Part shown: one piece after another, positions 34,159-42,459 of the stretch
How positions within the stretch are numbered: the first letter of the stretch is position 1
Layout: every line of letters begins with the position of its first letter
Origin: Streptomyces davaonensis JCM 4913
Lineage (GTDB): Bacteria; Actinomycetota; Actinomycetes; Streptomycetales; Streptomycetaceae
Length of the DNA: 64,000 nucleotides
Assembly: GCF_000349325.1 (NCBI RefSeq)
Contig: NC_020504.1
Span: forward strand, 6,048,053-6,112,052
Direction of reading: 5' to 3'
Program-made: the position numbers and the translations under genes
Notes under the pieces: generated by a model
Databases searched by the model: none
The model's input: only the letters and a program-made list of their open reading frames with translations
Told to the model about the DNA's origin: nothing

Positions 34159-34755
34159 ATGGCACCGCGCATTCTGCTGGCCCGGCACGGACAGACCGAG
34201 TGGTCGCTGTCCGGCAAGCACACGGGGCGAACGGATGTGCCACTGCTGGAGGAGGGGCGCCGCGGGGCCAAGTTGCTCGGCGAGCGGCTGCACCGGGCGC
34301 CGCTGGACGGGCTGCCCGGGGTGGAGGTGCGGACCAGCCCGCTCGTACGCGCGCGTGAGACGTGCGAGCTGGCCGGGTTCGGGGAGCGGGCCGCCGAGTG
34401 GGACACGCTGATGGAGTGGGACTACGGCGCCTACGAGGGCCTGACCCCGGACGAGATCCAGTCCCTGCGCCCCGGCTGGCTGATCTGGCGGGACGGCGTC
34501 CCCGAGGGCGAGAGCCTCTCCGACGTCACCACGCGGGCGGACGAGGTGGTGTCCTGGGCGCGCTCCGCCGACCGCGACGTCCTGATCTTCGCCCATGGCC
34601 ACATCCTGCGCTCCATAGGCGCCCGCTGGCTGGGCCTGCCCCTGGACTTCGCGGCCCGCATCCGCCTGAACCCGACCTCCCTGTCGGTTCTGGGCTGGGC
34701 CTACGGGGAGCCCGCGCTGGAGAACTGGAACGACGTGGGGCATCTGGCGGGCTGA
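34159..34755 (+). CDS. Histidine phosphatase family protein
   Basis: A 198-residue phosphoglycerate-mutase-like histidine phosphatase. The RHG motif [18 protein letters not shown] (His near residue 8) is followed by Arg in [11 protein letters not shown], Glu in [10 protein letters not shown] and the second His in IFAHGHILR. Such proteins dephosphorylate small phosphorylated metabolites; several Streptomyces paralogues exist, so the substrate is open. The ATG at 34159 is chosen since it leaves the usual short N-terminus. Confidence 0.9.
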   Translation: MAPRILLARHGQTEWSLSGKHTGRTDVPLLEEGRRGAKLLGERLHRAPLDGLPGVEVRTSPLVRARETCELAGFGERAAEWDTLMEWDYGAYEGLTPDEIQSLRPGWLIWRDGVPEGESLSDVTTRADEVVSWARSADRDVLIFAHGHILRSIGARWLGLPLDFAARIRLNPTSLSVLGWAYGEPALENWNDVGHLAG

Positions 34756-34761
34756 CTTTTT

Positions 34762-34905
34762 CGCCCCCGCCGCCCCTACCCGTCCCATCCCTGGGGGCTG
34801 CGCCTTCAGACCCCCGCTGTCGGCCCTGAACGGGCCTCGTCCTCAAACGCCGGACAGGCTGGAGAGAGCGGGCTGCGTAGCTCCCAGCGGGTGGGTGGGG
34901 GATCG
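34762..34905 (-). repeat. Intergenic repeat, copy B (inverted relative to copy A)
   Basis: Reading the minus strand, this has the same order of boxes as 22500-22760: cccacccacccgctggga, gtccggcgtttgaggacgag, ttcagggccgacagcgggg and gggacgggtaggggcggcgg. It lies between the convergent histidine phosphatase and HTH-TPR genes. Confidence 0.75.
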
Positions 34906-34977
34906 GGACGGCTCTGGCCTCGCGGCTGGGGTGCGTGATTGCCGGCGGGGCGGGCTGAACACCCCGAGCCTCGCTCG

Positions 34978-36420
34978 TCACACCGCTCGCGGCAGGCTCG
35001 CGTGTTGGTCCAGGAACGTTGATACGCCGGTCGCCCGGCGGTGGGGGAGCAGGACTCGGGCCGTGCCTGCCAGCATGGTCTGGATTCGGGAGGACTGGAC
35101 CTCGGTCAGCAGGGCCAGGACGCGCAGGCCGGCTGCCGCCGCCTCGTCGGGGCGGCCGCCGCGTGCCAGGTCGTCGGCCAGTTCCGCCGTGTACAGGGCG
35201 ATGTTGCGGCTGAAGTGCGGGTCCTGGAGGTCGGCCGCGCGGCCCGCGTGGCGTGCGGCCCGGCGCCAGTCGCCCAGCGTCGACCAGACCTGCGCCTCCA
35301 GGCCCTCCAGCTCGGCCTCGCCGTAGAAGCTCATCCACTCGGGGTCGGCGTCCGAGCGGCCCCGCGCGTACAGCGCCTGCGCCCGCGCCAGTGCCTGGGC
35401 GCAGCCCGTGCGGTCGGCGAGGCCCGCCCAGCCGCCCGCCTCGCGCAGCGCGAGCAGGGACATCAGGCGCGCGGAGCCCAGCGGGCGCGCGACGCGCTGC
35501 GCGGCCTGCGCGGCGCGCACCGCCTCACGCGGGCGCCCCGCGTCCCGCGCGAGGAACGACGTGTTGCAGAAGGCGTGCGCCTCAAGACCCGGATCCCCGG
35601 CCATCCGGGCGGTCGCCAGCGCCTCCGCGTAGTGCGAGCGCGCGTCGTCGAACCGCCCCGAGTCGTGCGCCAGCCAGCCGACCGAGATGGCCAGCTCACC
35701 GGCGCCCGAGTGCAGCCGTTCCTCCGCCGCGTGCCGAGTCGTACCGGCGTCCAGCAGCGCGTACGCGGCGCGCAGCGGGGCCGCCGCGCGCCGGTACAGT
35801 CCGTCCGCGCCGTGCCGGTCGTCCAGCAGCCGGATCCTGCGGACCGCTTCCTCCAGCGCCGTCACCTCGCTGGTACCGACGCGCCGCACGGGGCGTTCCG
35901 CGGCCGTCGCGTCGATGGCGAGCCCGAAAGGGCTGAGCGAGGCGGCGGCCACCGTGGCCCCTGAGCCGGTCATGAATGCGCGACGCAGCACGTCGCTCTC
36001 CTCGGGTTTCTCGTGCGTGTCGTACGGGTCTTGCGTCTTATACGGTTCGGGCGCCCCCCATGTCTCACCCACGAGGTACGGGAGTCTCGCGGAGTGAGAC
36101 ACCGGCGCGTCCTCCGCCTCGCGCGCCCGGCGGCCGCGTACGGCTGCCCGGGGCGCGAAGCCCAGGTCGGTGAGCGTGCGACCGGGGAACATGTGCAGGA
36201 ACACCCGTTCGTACGCGTAGTTGGGGCAACGGATCTCGCCCGCCTCGACCCGGCCGACGTAACGCGCGTCACAGCTGACCCGCTCCCCGATCTCGCGCGC
36301 GGCCCGGCGCACCGCCGCGGCGAACTCGGCCGGCGAGCGCTTGCCGCGCAACTGCCGGAACGCGAGGTTCGGTCGGGGTGGTCTGGGAGGCTGGGACGAG
36401 CTCAGCTCTGACGACGTCAT
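34978..36420 (-). CDS. XRE-like HTH and TPR-repeat regulatory protein
   Basis: A 480-residue soluble protein. An N-terminal helix-turn-helix-like region (about 18-85: SPAEFAAAVRRAAREIGERVSCDARYVGRVEAGEI, described in parts) precedes a linker and a helical TPR-type domain (about 190-480) with repeated Ala-rich helix pairs. It resembles Streptomyces regulators of the NsdA/AfsR-TPR kind in build, though not closely enough to name. A conserved RRAFMTGSGATVAAASLSP stretch in the linker is typical of this group. Divergent from the next gene, with a GAAC-N5-GTTC dyad between them. Confidence 0.75.
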   Translation of the reverse strand: MTSSELSSSQPPRPPRPNLAFRQLRGKRSPAEFAAAVRRAAREIGERVSCDARYVGRVEAGEIRCPNYAYERVFLHMFPGRTLTDLGFAPRAAVRGRRAREAEDAPVSHSARLPYLVGETWGAPEPYKTQDPYDTHEKPEESDVLRRAFMTGSGATVAAASLSPFGLAIDATAAERPVRRVGTSEVTALEEAVRRIRLLDDRHGADGLYRRAAAPLRAAYALLDAGTTRHAAEERLHSGAGELAISVGWLAHDSGRFDDARSHYAEALATARMAGDPGLEAHAFCNTSFLARDAGRPREAVRAAQAAQRVARPLGSARLMSLLALREAGGWAGLADRTGCAQALARAQALYARGRSDADPEWMSFYGEAELEGLEAQVWSTLGDWRRAARHAGRAADLQDPHFSRNIALYTAELADDLARGGRPDEAAAAGLRVLALLTEVQSSRIQTMLAGTARVLLPHRRATGVSTFLDQHASLPRAV

Positions 36421-36472
36421 GGCCGGGTCCTCTCGTGCGAACCGTCGAACCATGCCGAACTGGTGGCGAGTT

Positions 36473-36485
36473 GAACGATTTGTTC
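36473..36485. promoter_or_regulatory. GAAC-N5-GTTC dyad, candidate operator
   Basis: gaacgatttgttc, 53 bp upstream of the HTH-TPR start codon, within a stretch with three more cgaac half-sites. It could be an autoregulatory site. Confidence 0.35.
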
Positions 36486-36703
36486 GCTTCGTACCCCCGG
36501 TGTCCGGCGGGCAAGAACGTACCTGCTGCGCCGGACCCGGCATGCGGTGTTTGGCTACAAACCGGATATCTCATCCAGCATCTGCCATGAACTGCCATCC
36601 TTTGCGGCGGACTTGTGCCGTAGCCGTTGACGCGGTGACACGTTGAACCGCCTGGAACGGGAGCCGCCCGACTCCCGACCCGCTCGTTTCGAGGAGGGGT
36701 TCC

Positions 36704-37075
36704 GTGGTGGAGGCCGGGATGGAGATCAATCAGAACTGCGATCTGGTGACGGTGCCCGCGCGGCAGGGTCTTGAGGCGGTCGACATCCTGCGCCGCGGGG
36801 CGGGGGACTCGGTAGGGCCCGTCCTGCACGACGACGGCTGCGACACCCTCGGCTTCGTGGTGCCGCCCGGAACGGCCGCCGGCTGGGACGTACCGGGCAG
36901 CACCTGCACCCGGACCGACGGCCGGGGTCTGAGCCTGCCCCCCGAGCCCCCGGTGGAGGGCTCCGACTGGCTGCTCCCGCCCGGTGAAGCGGACCTCGCG
37001 ACGGACCCGGCGGTGCTGCGGGCGGCGCTCGGCGAGGCGGCCCGGCTGATCGAGGCGGCGGACAACTGCCAGTGA
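36704..37075 (+). CDS. Conserved hypothetical protein
   Basis: A 123-residue protein, no signal or membrane segment. Features seen are VPARQGLEAVDILRRG, DTLGFVVPPGTAAGWDVPGS and a C-terminal helix LRAALGEAARLIEAADNCQ. It is a conserved type in Streptomyces, often next to HTH-TPR regulators, but without a known function. The GTG start has a perfect gaggagg site. Divergent from the HTH-TPR gene, sharing its 283-bp promoter region. Confidence 0.7.
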   Translation: MVEAGMEINQNCDLVTVPARQGLEAVDILRRGAGDSVGPVLHDDGCDTLGFVVPPGTAAGWDVPGSTCTRTDGRGLSLPPEPPVEGSDWLLPPGEADLATDPAVLRAALGEAARLIEAADNCQ

Positions 37076-37131
37076 CCCCTGCCGGTGACCCCTGTCTGTG
37101 ACCCAGGTACCCCTGCTTGTGACCCCGGCCA
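37072..37131 (+). repeat. Short tandem gtgacccctg repeats
   Basis: Units starting at 37072, 37085, 37098 and 37119, all variants of gtgacccctgc; the first contains the stop codon of the preceding gene. Probably replication slippage, no function evident. Confidence 0.6.
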
Positions 37132-37173
37132 CCGCTGCCTGCGTGATCAGGTCCCGCTCCGCATAATGGGCGA

Positions 37174-38040
37174 ATGGGCAAGTCCAGAAACTCCCGGCGC
37201 CAGGACACTGCCGCCGCCGTCGTCGAGGCCGTCGACGGAGGGCTCGCCGAGCTGATACCCGACCGGGACCGGGCGCGCGCCTGGACCCTGCTCATCGACG
37301 GGGCGCCGCAGTCGCACGTCGACCTGGACGACCCGGCCTTCCTCTCCTTCGAGTACCAGCGGCGGCTCGGGCACGTCATCGATCTCGTCGCCCCGCCCGG
37401 CCGCCCGATCCAGGCCGTGCACCTCGGCGGGGGTGCCCTCACCCTGGCCCGCTACGTCGCCGCCACCCGCCCCCGCTCCACCCAGCAGGTCGTCGAGCGG
37501 GACGCGCCCCTTGTCCAACTGGTCCGCCGTGAGCTGCCGCTGGACCGCAACGCGCGGATCCGGGTGCGTTCGGCGGACGCGCGCGAAGGGCTGGCCAAGG
37601 TGCCCGACGGCTGGGCCGACCTCGTCATCGCCGATGTCTTCAGCGGCGCCCGCACCCCGGCCCATCTGACCTCGACCGAGTTCCTCGACGACGTCCGCCG
37701 CGCCCTGCGCCCCGGCGGCTGGTACGCCGCCAACCTCGCCGACGGACCCCCGCTCGCGCATCTGCGCGGCCAGATCGCCACCGCTGCCGTCCGCTTCGCC
37801 GCGCTGGCCCTGGTCGCCGATCCGACGGTGCTGCGCGGCAAACGCTTCGGCAACGCCGTACTGGTGGCAGCCGACCACCCGCTCCCGGTCGCGGAACTCA
37901 CCCGCCGCGCCGCCTCCGACCCGCACCCGGCGCGGGTCGAGCACGGCAGATCGCTCATCGACTTCACGGGCGGCGCCACCCCGGTCACGGACGCGGCGGC
38001 CGTGGCCTCGCCCGCCCCGCCGGCTTCGGTGTTCCGCTAG
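37174..38040 (+). CDS. Spermidine synthase-like protein
   Basis: A 288-residue class I Rossmann protein of the spermidine synthase type. The nucleotide-binding motif is VHLGGGALTLARYVAATRP, the acidic residue is in QQVVERDAPL, and ADLVIADVFSGARTPAHLTS follows with the Asp expected for an aminopropyltransferase/methyltransferase fold. There is no N-terminal membrane part. Many Streptomyces proteins of this kind have no proven polyamine activity, so this is a family call only. The C-terminal 20 residues are Ala/Pro-rich. Confidence 0.83.
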   Translation: MGKSRNSRRQDTAAAVVEAVDGGLAELIPDRDRARAWTLLIDGAPQSHVDLDDPAFLSFEYQRRLGHVIDLVAPPGRPIQAVHLGGGALTLARYVAATRPRSTQQVVERDAPLVQLVRRELPLDRNARIRVRSADAREGLAKVPDGWADLVIADVFSGARTPAHLTSTEFLDDVRRALRPGGWYAANLADGPPLAHLRGQIATAAVRFAALALVADPTVLRGKRFGNAVLVAADHPLPVAELTRRAASDPHPARVEHGRSLIDFTGGATPVTDAAAVASPAPPASVFR

Positions 38041-38041
38041 G

Positions 38042-38563
38042 TCAGTAGTCCTCGATCTGCACCCGCGGCGCGCTGTCGTGCCAGGTGCAGAACACCGACA
38101 CCCGGTCCGCGCCCTGCGCGAACTCCACCCGGATCCAGGACTCCGTCTTCCACACCTGCATCGACCAGCCCGTGCCCGGCGTCGCCGACACCAGCGTCGC
38201 GTAGGTGTCGCGCAGGTCGAACACCACCCGGCCGCCGTCCGTGTCGTAGCTCTTGACCTGGCCGGAGGCGGTGGGGGACGGGGCGGCCGGGGTGCGGGTG
38301 GGCGTGCTGGAGGGGTTGGGCTTCTTCGTCGAAGGCGGCTCGGACGACGGGCTCTTCGTGGGGGTGCCCGACGGAGTCCCGCGGTGCGTCGACGAGGCCA
38401 GCGGCTTCGACTCCTGCGTGGTCGCGTCCGCCGCGATGGGCAGGGCGCGCGGCGGGTCGTACGCCGTGCCCGCCATGACCGTGTGGACACCCCACCACGA
38501 CAGCGTGACCGCCGCGCCCGTGGCGAGCGACCAAGCCAGTACGTGTATGAGTCCTCTGCGCAT
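38042..38563 (-). CDS. Secreted or membrane-anchored protein with Ser/Thr/Pro linker
   Basis: A 173-residue protein. One N-terminal hydrophobic helix (about 8-30) is followed by a Ser/Thr/Pro/Lys-rich linker (about 50-100) and a compact C-terminal domain with two aromatic-rich strands (GWSMQVWKTESWIRVEF) and a single Cys. It is extracytoplasmic; function unknown. The ATG at 38563 is chosen because it gives a clean signal anchor. It converges on the spermidine-synthase-like gene (1 bp apart). Confidence 0.75.
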   Translation of the reverse strand: MRRGLIHVLAWSLATGAAVTLSWWGVHTVMAGTAYDPPRALPIAADATTQESKPLASSTHRGTPSGTPTKSPSSEPPSTKKPNPSSTPTRTPAAPSPTASGQVKSYDTDGGRVVFDLRDTYATLVSATPGTGWSMQVWKTESWIRVEFAQGADRVSVFCTWHDSAPRVQIEDY

Positions 38564-38672
38564 CGCGGGCCATACTGCCTCACGCGTCCCACAGGTGTCG
38601 CCCGTTGTCCACAGCGCGGCAGTTGTCCACAGGTCCGGACCGGGCTCCCCCGCATGGCGTACGGTGCGGCGC

Positions 38673-39380
38673 ATGGCAAGTGTGCTCGTGGTCGAGGACG
38701 ACCAGTTCGTACGCTCGGCCCTCATCCGGCATCTGACCGACGCCGCACACACCGTGCGCAGCGTCGGCACCGCCCTTGAGGCGCTGCGCGAGGTCGCCCA
38801 TTTCCGTTTCGACGTGGTCATCCTGGACCTCGGACTGCCCGATCTGGACGGGTCCGAGGCCCTGAAGATGCTGCGCGGGATCACCGACGTCCCGGTGATC
38901 ATCGCCACCGCCCGCGACGACGAGACGGAGATCGTCCGGCTGCTGAACGCCGGCGCGGACGACTACCTCACCAAGCCGTTCTCCGTCGAGCACCTCTCCG
39001 CGCGCATGGCCGCCGTCCTACGACGGTCCCGGGCCGCCGCGGGGGAGGCGCCACCGGAGTCCGTGCTCCGCGTCGGCGGCCTCACCGTCGACCCGCTGCG
39101 CCGCCAGGCCGAACTGGACGGCGTACGCCTCGACCTGACCCGGCGCGAGTTCGACCTGCTCGCCTTCCTGGCCGGCCGCCCCGGCGTCGTCGTCCCCCGC
39201 AAGGAACTGCTCGCCGAGGTGTGGCAGCAGTCCTACGGCGACGACCAGACCATCGACGTGCACCTGTCCTGGCTGCGCCGCAAGCTCGGCGAGACCGCCG
39301 CGCGCCCGCGCTATCTGCACACCCTGCGCGGGGTCGGCGTGAAGCTGGAGCCACCGGTGCCAGGGGGGCCGCCGCGATGA
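38673..39380 (+). CDS. Two-component response regulator (OmpR family)
   Basis: A 235-residue regulator. The receiver domain (1-120) has the acidic pair in VVEDDQF, the phosphoacceptor Asp52 (VILDLGLPDLDG), Thr in ATARD and Lys in YLTKPFSVEHL. The OmpR/PhoB winged-helix (about 135-225) contains LTRREFDLLAFLAGRPG and QTIDVHLSWLRRKLGE. It overlaps the following sensor kinase by 4 bp (ATGA). Target genes unknown; the chitinase gene follows the pair closely. Confidence 0.93.
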   Translation: MASVLVVEDDQFVRSALIRHLTDAAHTVRSVGTALEALREVAHFRFDVVILDLGLPDLDGSEALKMLRGITDVPVIIATARDDETEIVRLLNAGADDYLTKPFSVEHLSARMAAVLRRSRAAAGEAPPESVLRVGGLTVDPLRRQAELDGVRLDLTRREFDLLAFLAGRPGVVVPRKELLAEVWQQSYGDDQTIDVHLSWLRRKLGETAARPRYLHTLRGVGVKLEPPVPGGPPR

Positions 39381-40774
39381 GATGGGCCCTGGTCAAGGTC
39401 TCGCTTGCGGTCACCACCATGGTGGTGCTGGCCTTCGCCGTGCCGCTCGGCCTGGTCATCAAGGAGATGGCCCGCGACCGCGCCTTCTCCAACGCCGAGC
39501 GGGAGGCCGCCGCGGTCGCCCCCGCGCTGTCCATCACCACCGACCGCGACCAGCTCGAACGGGTCGTGGCCTCCGCCGGGTCCGAGGCGGAGATGGCCGT
39601 GCACATACCCGCGTCCGACGGCACCGGAGCCGTCGACATCGGCCGGCAGCGCGCCGCCCGCCACGACGTCGCGACCGTACGCAAGCTCGGCCGTGCCTCC
39701 ACCACCGAGGTGCCCGGCGGCTCCACTCTCCTCCAGCCCGTCGCGATCAGCTCCGGCGAGATCGCCGTCGTGGAGGTGTACGTCCCCGAGTCCGAGGTCA
39801 GCAACGGCGTCTCGACGGCCTGGGCGGTCCTCGCCGCCGTCGGTGTCGCCCTGATCGTCGGCTCGGTCGCGGTCGCCGACCGGCTCGGTGTCCGGATGGT
39901 GCAGCCCGCGCAGCGCCTGGTCGAGGGCGCGCACGAGCTGGGGGAGGGCAAGCTGGGCGCCCGGGTGCCGGAGGAGGGACCGAAGGAACTGCGGCTGGCC
40001 GCGACCGCGTTCAACTCCATGGCCGACCAGGTCGTCCAACTGCTCGCCAACGAACGGGAGCTGGCCGCCGATCTCTCGCACCGGCTGCGCACGCCGCTGA
40101 CCGTGCTGCGCCTGAACGCCGCCTCGCTGGGGGACGGACCGGCCGCCGAGCAGACCCGGGCCGCCGTCGCCCAGTTGGAGCGGGAGGTCGACACCATCAT
40201 CCGTACGGCGCGGGAGGCCAAGCCGCAGACGGCGGCGATCGGTCCGGGCGCCGGCTGCGACGCGGCCGAAGTCGTGCGCGAGCGGATGGGGTTCTGGTCG
40301 GCGCTGGCCGAGGACGAGGGCCGCAAGGTGCGGGTGGCCGGGGTGGACCGGCCGGTGCGCGTACCCGTGGCGCGGGCCGACCTGGCCGCAGCCCTGGACG
40401 CCCTGCTCGGCAATGTCTTCCGGCACACCTCGGAGGGCACCGCCTTCGCGGTCGACGTGCACAACGGCGAGGACGCGGTGATCGTGCTCGTGTCGGACGC
40501 CGGGTCCGGCATACCCGACCCCGAGGCGGCGATGGCCCGCGGCCGGGGCTCGGGCAGTGCCGGTTCCACCGGTCTCGGCCTGGACATCGTGCGCCGGCTC
40601 GCCGAGTCCACGGGCGGTGATGTCCGTATCGGCTCGTCCGTGCTCGGCGGCACCGAGGTGCGGATCTGGATCCAGCTCGACGGGCGGGCGCCCGAGCGGC
40701 GCGGGCACCGGGTGCGCAGACGCCGTAGCGGCCGACTGGTCTCGACCTTTAACCGGCCCCGATCCCTTCCTTAA
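39377..40774 (+). CDS. Two-component sensor histidine kinase
   Basis: A 465-residue kinase. Two membrane helices (about 8-28 and 145-168) flank an extracellular domain of about 115 residues. A HAMP linker follows, then the H-box LSHRLRTPLTVLR, the N-box NVFRHTSE, and the G-boxes DAGSGIPD and STGLGLDIVRRLAE. It partners the preceding OmpR regulator; the signal is unknown. The C-terminal tail is Arg-rich. Confidence 0.93.
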   Translation: MRWALVKVSLAVTTMVVLAFAVPLGLVIKEMARDRAFSNAEREAAAVAPALSITTDRDQLERVVASAGSEAEMAVHIPASDGTGAVDIGRQRAARHDVATVRKLGRASTTEVPGGSTLLQPVAISSGEIAVVEVYVPESEVSNGVSTAWAVLAAVGVALIVGSVAVADRLGVRMVQPAQRLVEGAHELGEGKLGARVPEEGPKELRLAATAFNSMADQVVQLLANERELAADLSHRLRTPLTVLRLNAASLGDGPAAEQTRAAVAQLEREVDTIIRTAREAKPQTAAIGPGAGCDAAEVVRERMGFWSALAEDEGRKVRVAGVDRPVRVPVARADLAAALDALLGNVFRHTSEGTAFAVDVHNGEDAVIVLVSDAGSGIPDPEAAMARGRGSGSAGSTGLGLDIVRRLAESTGGDVRIGSSVLGGTEVRIWIQLDGRAPERRGHRVRRRRSGRLVSTFNRPRSLP

Positions 40775-40893
40775 GCGCACCCTAAGATCCTCAACCCCCG
40801 TCCCGATCAGGCCATTTGCCCGTTTCGGTCTCGCTAGCGTGCTGCCGCACCCCCACTCGTGAGCACCCCGTGAGCAGCGAAAGCAGGCAGGCG

Positions 40894-42348
40894 ATGAGCA
40901 TCCACCGGCGCAAGGTCAGCGGCAGGAACAAGGCGATAGGCGGGCTCGTCGCCGCGGCCGTGGTCGGTGGCGGCGCCGTCTTCCTCACCGGGACCGCGCA
41001 GGCGGCCGGGGTGGGCGCCGCGTACACCAAGACCAGTGACTGGACGACCGGTTACACCGCCCAGTACGTCGTCACCAACGACACCGACGCGACGAAGGCC
41101 GACTGGACCCTCAGCTTCGATCTGCCGTCGGGCGCGAAGCTGAGCTCGCTGTGGAACGCCGAGTCCAGTGTGAGCGGTTCGCGGGTCACCGTGAAGCCCG
41201 CGGCCTGGGACAAGGACGGCCTCAAGGCCGGGGAGTCGGTCACCGTCGGCTTCGTCGTCAACGGCTCCGGCGACCCGACCGGCTGTGTCGTCGACGGCGT
41301 CAAGTGCTCGACGGACGGAGGCGCGACCCCCGAGCCGTCCGGCCGCCCGACCGAGACGGCGACCCCGACCCCGACGCCGACCCCCACCGAGACCAGCACC
41401 CCCACTCCCACCCCCACCCCGACGGCCACGGAGTCGACCGGCAGCGGCAACACCACCAACGCCGGATTCGCCCCGTACGTCGACACCTCCCTCTACCCGG
41501 CCTTCGACCTGGTCGGCACCGCCGAGGCCACCGGCGTGAAGAACTACAACCTGGCCTTCATCACCGACGGCGGCGGCTGTACGCCCAAGTGGGGCGGGGT
41601 GAGCGACCTGGCGAGCGACGCGGTCGCCGGGCAGATCGGCGCGCTGCGCGCCAAGGGCGGCGACGTCCGGGTCTCCTTCGGCGGCGCGGCCGGCAGTGAG
41701 CTGGCCACCACCTGCTCCTCGGCGGACGCGCTGGCGGCGGCGTACAACAAGGTCGTGGAGGCCTACGACCTCACCAAGGTCGACTTCGACGTCGAGGGCG
41801 GCGCGCTGCCCGACGCCGCCGCCAACACCCGCCGTGCCCAGGCCATCGCCAAGCTCCAGAAGCAGCACCCGGACCTGAACGTCTCCTACACCCTCCCGGT
41901 GATGCCGGAGGGCCTGACCCAGCCCGGCGTGGACCTGCTGGCCGACGCCAAGAAGAACGGTGTGAAGATCGACGCCGTCAACATCATGGCGATGGACTAC
42001 GGCCCGGCGTACAGCGGCGACATGGGCACCTACGCCGAGCAGGCGGCCACCGCCACGCAGGCCCAGATCAAGGGTGTTCTCGGCCTGAGCGACAGCGCCG
42101 CCTGGAAGACCGTCGCGGTCACCCCGATGATCGGCGTCAACGACGTGGTGACGGAGATCTTCAAGGTCGAGGACGCCACCCAGCTGGTGAACTTCGCCAA
42201 GTCCAAGGGGCTCGGCTGGCTGTCGATGTGGTCCGGCACCCGCGACAAGGCCTGCCCCGGCGGCCCGAAGCCCGCGGCCGACGCCACGTGCAGCTCCATC
42301 GACCAGGACAAGAACGCCTTCAGCAAGGCCTTCGCGGCCTACAAGTAG
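40894..42348 (+). CDS. Secreted chitinase (CBM2 and GH18)
   Basis: A 484-residue exported enzyme. A signal peptide (about 1-38) is followed by a CBM2-like binding module (about 40-140: WTTGYTAQYVVTNDTD, LKAGESVTVGFVVNG), a Thr/Pro linker (about 145-185) and a GH18 domain. The catalytic motif is KVDFDVEGG (DxDxE with Glu as acid/base). CBM2 usually binds cellulose or chitin. The start is placed at ATG 40894; a GTG at 40870 is in frame and would give a longer leader. No dre-like site is visible upstream. Followed by a strong hairpin and convergent with bglC. Confidence 0.88.
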   Translation: MSIHRRKVSGRNKAIGGLVAAAVVGGGAVFLTGTAQAAGVGAAYTKTSDWTTGYTAQYVVTNDTDATKADWTLSFDLPSGAKLSSLWNAESSVSGSRVTVKPAAWDKDGLKAGESVTVGFVVNGSGDPTGCVVDGVKCSTDGGATPEPSGRPTETATPTPTPTPTETSTPTPTPTPTATESTGSGNTTNAGFAPYVDTSLYPAFDLVGTAEATGVKNYNLAFITDGGGCTPKWGGVSDLASDAVAGQIGALRAKGGDVRVSFGGAAGSELATTCSSADALAAAYNKVVEAYDLTKVDFDVEGGALPDAAANTRRAQAIAKLQKQHPDLNVSYTLPVMPEGLTQPGVDLLADAKKNGVKIDAVNIMAMDYGPAYSGDMGTYAEQAATATQAQIKGVLGLSDSAAWKTVAVTPMIGVNDVVTEIFKVEDATQLVNFAKSKGLGWLSMWSGTRDKACPGGPKPAADATCSSIDQDKNAFSKAFAAYK

Positions 42349-42379
42349 GCCCGCTGAGTCCGTTCGAGCCCACGGGGGG

Positions 42380-42419
42380 CGCGCCCCGGCCGGTCTTCCC
42401 CCCATCCGGCCGGGGCGCG
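42380..42419. terminator. Bidirectional terminator between chitinase and bglC
   Basis: A 14-bp perfect stem (cgcgccccggccgg / ccggccggggcgcg) with a 12-nt loop lies between convergent genes. Confidence 0.85.
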
Positions 42420-42459
42420 GCACGTCCCCTCCACGTGCCGCGCCCGGCCATCGCCCCCG

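Noticed and set aside
40800..40893. DasR-like site upstream of the chitinase
   Set aside because: ttcggtctcgctagcg lacks the paired half-sites; not a credible dre box.
41335..41450. Repeated ACC CCC triplets resembling a CRISPR-like or tandem array
   Set aside because: They encode the Thr/Pro linker of the chitinase and have no spacer structure.
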